A DNA stretch of 8,061 bases from Roseimaritima sp. (GTDB taxonomy: Bacteria; Planctomycetota; Planctomycetia; Pirellulales; Pirellulaceae): positions 1 to 8,061 of the forward strand of contig SLFV01000418.1 in assembly GCA_007124075.1 (NCBI GenBank), written 5' to 3'. The notes beneath the pieces are model-generated. The model was not told the origin of the DNA, searched no databases, and saw only the letters and a program-made list of their open reading frames with translations. This document shows, in pieces, positions 6,468 to 8,061 of this stretch (positions are counted from its first letter, which is position 1; each line of letters begins with the position of its first letter). The position numbers were made by a program, and so were the translations under genes.

Positions 6468-8039
6468 TCAATGGCGAAAATGCCGTCGACCGGTCATGAC
6501 CATCGGCATTTGGTGGGCGTCACAAGCCTCGATCACCTCGGCGTCCCGCCGTGATCCGCCGGGCTGGATTATGGCCACGACTCCCGCGTCCGCAGCGGCC
6601 TCGATCGAATCGGGAAATGGGAAAAACGCGTCCGAAGCCAAAACACTGCCCGCAGAACGGTCACCCGCCTTTTCGATTGAAATGTCCACGCTATCAACGC
6701 GGCTCATCTGGCCCGCACCGACTCCGATCAGCGCGGTGTCTTTGGCCAAGACAATGGCGTTGCTCTTTACGTGCCGAACCATCTCCCACGCAAAAGAAAT
6801 ATCGTCCCACAATTCATCCTGGACCGGGGTTTGGGTGACCGTTCTCCACTGCAAAGATGCTGATGGCATCCGATCCGCTTCTTGGACCAATAACCCCCCA
6901 CTGATAAACCGTCTTTCCAGCGTCTTGCTTTCCAGGTCCAGGCGACCGACCTGCATCAAACGCACATTGTCCCGCCATTTCGGTTTGGTCGTCAGCAGGC
7001 CAACCGCTGCGGCTTGGAAATCGGGAGCGACAATTGCTTCGATAAACAAACCCGGCTCACATAAAACCTCTGCTGTCTCCAGGTCGACGGTCCGATTGAA
7101 ACCAAGCACGCTGCCGAAGGCGCTAAGCGGATCCCCTTCCAACGCTTTACCACACGCCCTGGCGATCCGCTCCGCAGTGGCGGCACCGCAGGGGTTATTG
7201 TGCTTGATCACCGAAACAGCGGGCTGCGAAAACGAACGCACGATTGACAAGGCCGCATCCAGATCCAGCAGGTTGTTGTACGAAAGTTCCTTACCGTTAA
7301 GTTGCCGGGCGCTAATCAGATTGGCGATCCGCACGCCGGGGTCGGCGTAGACGGCCGCCTTTTGATGCGGATTTTCACCGTATCGCAGCAACGACTTGCG
7401 TTGGTAATTCAAGCTTAACGACGGCGGGAAATCCCCCGCGCTGGCTTCTCCGCTGAGGTAATCCGCAATTGCACGGTCGTAGCTGGCCGTATGCATAAAG
7501 GCCTCGCAGGCTAATTTTCTCCGAAGAGGCAACGTGGTTCCCCCGAGGTCTTTTACTTGTTCGACGATTTCGGAGTATTGGCCGGGGTCGGTCGCAATCG
7601 CCACATCCTGCTGATTCTTGGCCGCAGCCCGAACCAAGCTTGGTCCGCCGATGTCGATCTGCTCAATCGCTTCGCTCCGTGTCACACCGGGCCGCGCGAC
7701 GGTTTCGCGAAAGGGGTAAAGGTTGACCACAACTAAATCGAAAAATTCGATCGCGTGATCGCTGATCGATCGCAGGTGTTCCTCAGAATCGCGACGCGCC
7801 AGGATCCCTCCGAAAATCTTCGGATGTAACGTCTTCACGCGACCATCAAGAATCTCCGGAAAACCGGTGTAACTGGCCACGTCGATCACCGGGATGCCGC
7901 TGTCAAGCAAAAACTTACGAGTTCCCCCTGTGCTGTAGATGCAGACGCCCGCCCGATGCAAGCTGACCGCAAGATCAACGGCTCCCAGTTTGTCGCTGAC
8001 GCTGATTAAAGCATTTCGAATCGGACGCAGTTCGGACAC
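6468..8039 (-). CDS. purH: Bifunctional AICAR transformylase / IMP cyclohydrolase
   Basis: The product is 523 residues, close to the usual length. The N-terminal MGS-like half (1 to about 195) carries the IMP cyclohydrolase, with S-T-G-G-T (36-40), Y-T-G-F-P-E (57-62) and D-G-R-V-K-T-L-H-P-K (65-74). The C-terminal half carries the formyltransferase, with L-R-Y-G-E-N-P-H-Q (218-226), L-S-Y-N-N (252-256), V-I-K-H-N-N-P-C-G (277-285, with the catalytic Lys279-His280 pair), G-A-G-Q-M-S-R-V (441-448), S-D-A-F-F-P-F (469-475), Q-P-G-G-S (492-496) and the C-terminal R-H-F-R-H. Together they make IMP from AICAR and 10-formyltetrahydrofolate. The start is a GTG at 8039, preceded four bases away by gaaagag; this N-terminus aligns with E. 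coli PurH without extra residues. The frame stays open to the right edge, so a start outside the window cannot be excluded. It is followed by trpC after 20 bases. Confidence 0.96.
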   Translation of the reverse strand: MSELRPIRNALISVSDKLGAVDLAVSLHRAGVCIYSTGGTRKFLLDSGIPVIDVASYTGFPEILDGRVKTLHPKIFGGILARRDSEEHLRSISDHAIEFFDLVVVNLYPFRETVARPGVTRSEAIEQIDIGGPSLVRAAAKNQQDVAIATDPGQYSEIVEQVKDLGGTTLPLRRKLACEAFMHTASYDRAIADYLSGEASAGDFPPSLSLNYQRKSLLRYGENPHQKAAVYADPGVRIANLISARQLNGKELSYNNLLDLDAALSIVRSFSQPAVSVIKHNNPCGAATAERIARACGKALEGDPLSAFGSVLGFNRTVDLETAEVLCEPGLFIEAIVAPDFQAAAVGLLTTKPKWRDNVRLMQVGRLDLESKTLERRFISGGLLVQEADRMPSASLQWRTVTQTPVQDELWDDISFAWEMVRHVKSNAIVLAKDTALIGVGAGQMSRVDSVDISIEKAGDRSAGSVLASDAFFPFPDSIEAAADAGVVAIIQPGGSRRDAEVIEACDAHQMPMVMTGRRHFRH

Positions 8040-8061
8040 AAGACTCTTTCGAACAAGGGTA

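Noticed and set aside
6154..7350. Plus-strand reading frame of 398 codons
   Set aside because: It lies antisense to the well-supported trpC and purH genes and its translation shows no domain; it is a codon-bias shadow.

Overview
The window (8,061 bases, moderately GC-rich) reads as ordinary chromosomal DNA of a Gram-negative-type bacterium, most likely a member of the Planctomycetota close to the Pirellulaceae (Rhodopirellula-like). That placement is an inference. It rests on the base composition, weak Shine-Dalgarno signals, loosely packed genes and a long low-complexity lipoprotein with a long N-terminal extension. No rRNA or marker gene is present to confirm it.

Layout. Bases 1-1298 (minus) hold the first 432 codons of an unrecognised lipoprotein that runs off the left edge. 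After a 230-base gap come the sulfate-activation genes, transcribed leftward: cysD (3553-4464), then cysNC (1529-3469). A 332-base divergent spacer separates cysD from a rightward gene for a predicted secreted alpha/beta hydrolase (4797-5546). That gene converges, across about 100 bases, on a leftward pair: purH (6468-8039) followed 20 bases later by trpC (5650-6447).

How the genes work together. CysD and the CysN part of CysNC form heterodimeric ATP sulfurylase, which makes adenosine 5'-phosphosulfate (APS) from sulfate and ATP, using GTP hydrolysis. The fused CysC domain would phosphorylate APS to PAPS, for sulfate reduction or sulfation. PurH performs the last two steps of IMP synthesis and TrpC the indole-forming step before tryptophan synthase. 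Their close spacing suggests co-transcription without an obvious shared pathway. The hydrolase and the lipoprotein are predicted envelope proteins without an evident link to the metabolic genes.

No transposon, CRISPR array, tRNA, rRNA, phage gene or defence system is visible. The points worth a second look are the N-terminal extension of the lipoprotein, which contains a perfect 9-bp inverted repeat, and the substituted APS-binding and lid motifs in the CysC domain. I do not see a new biological system here.
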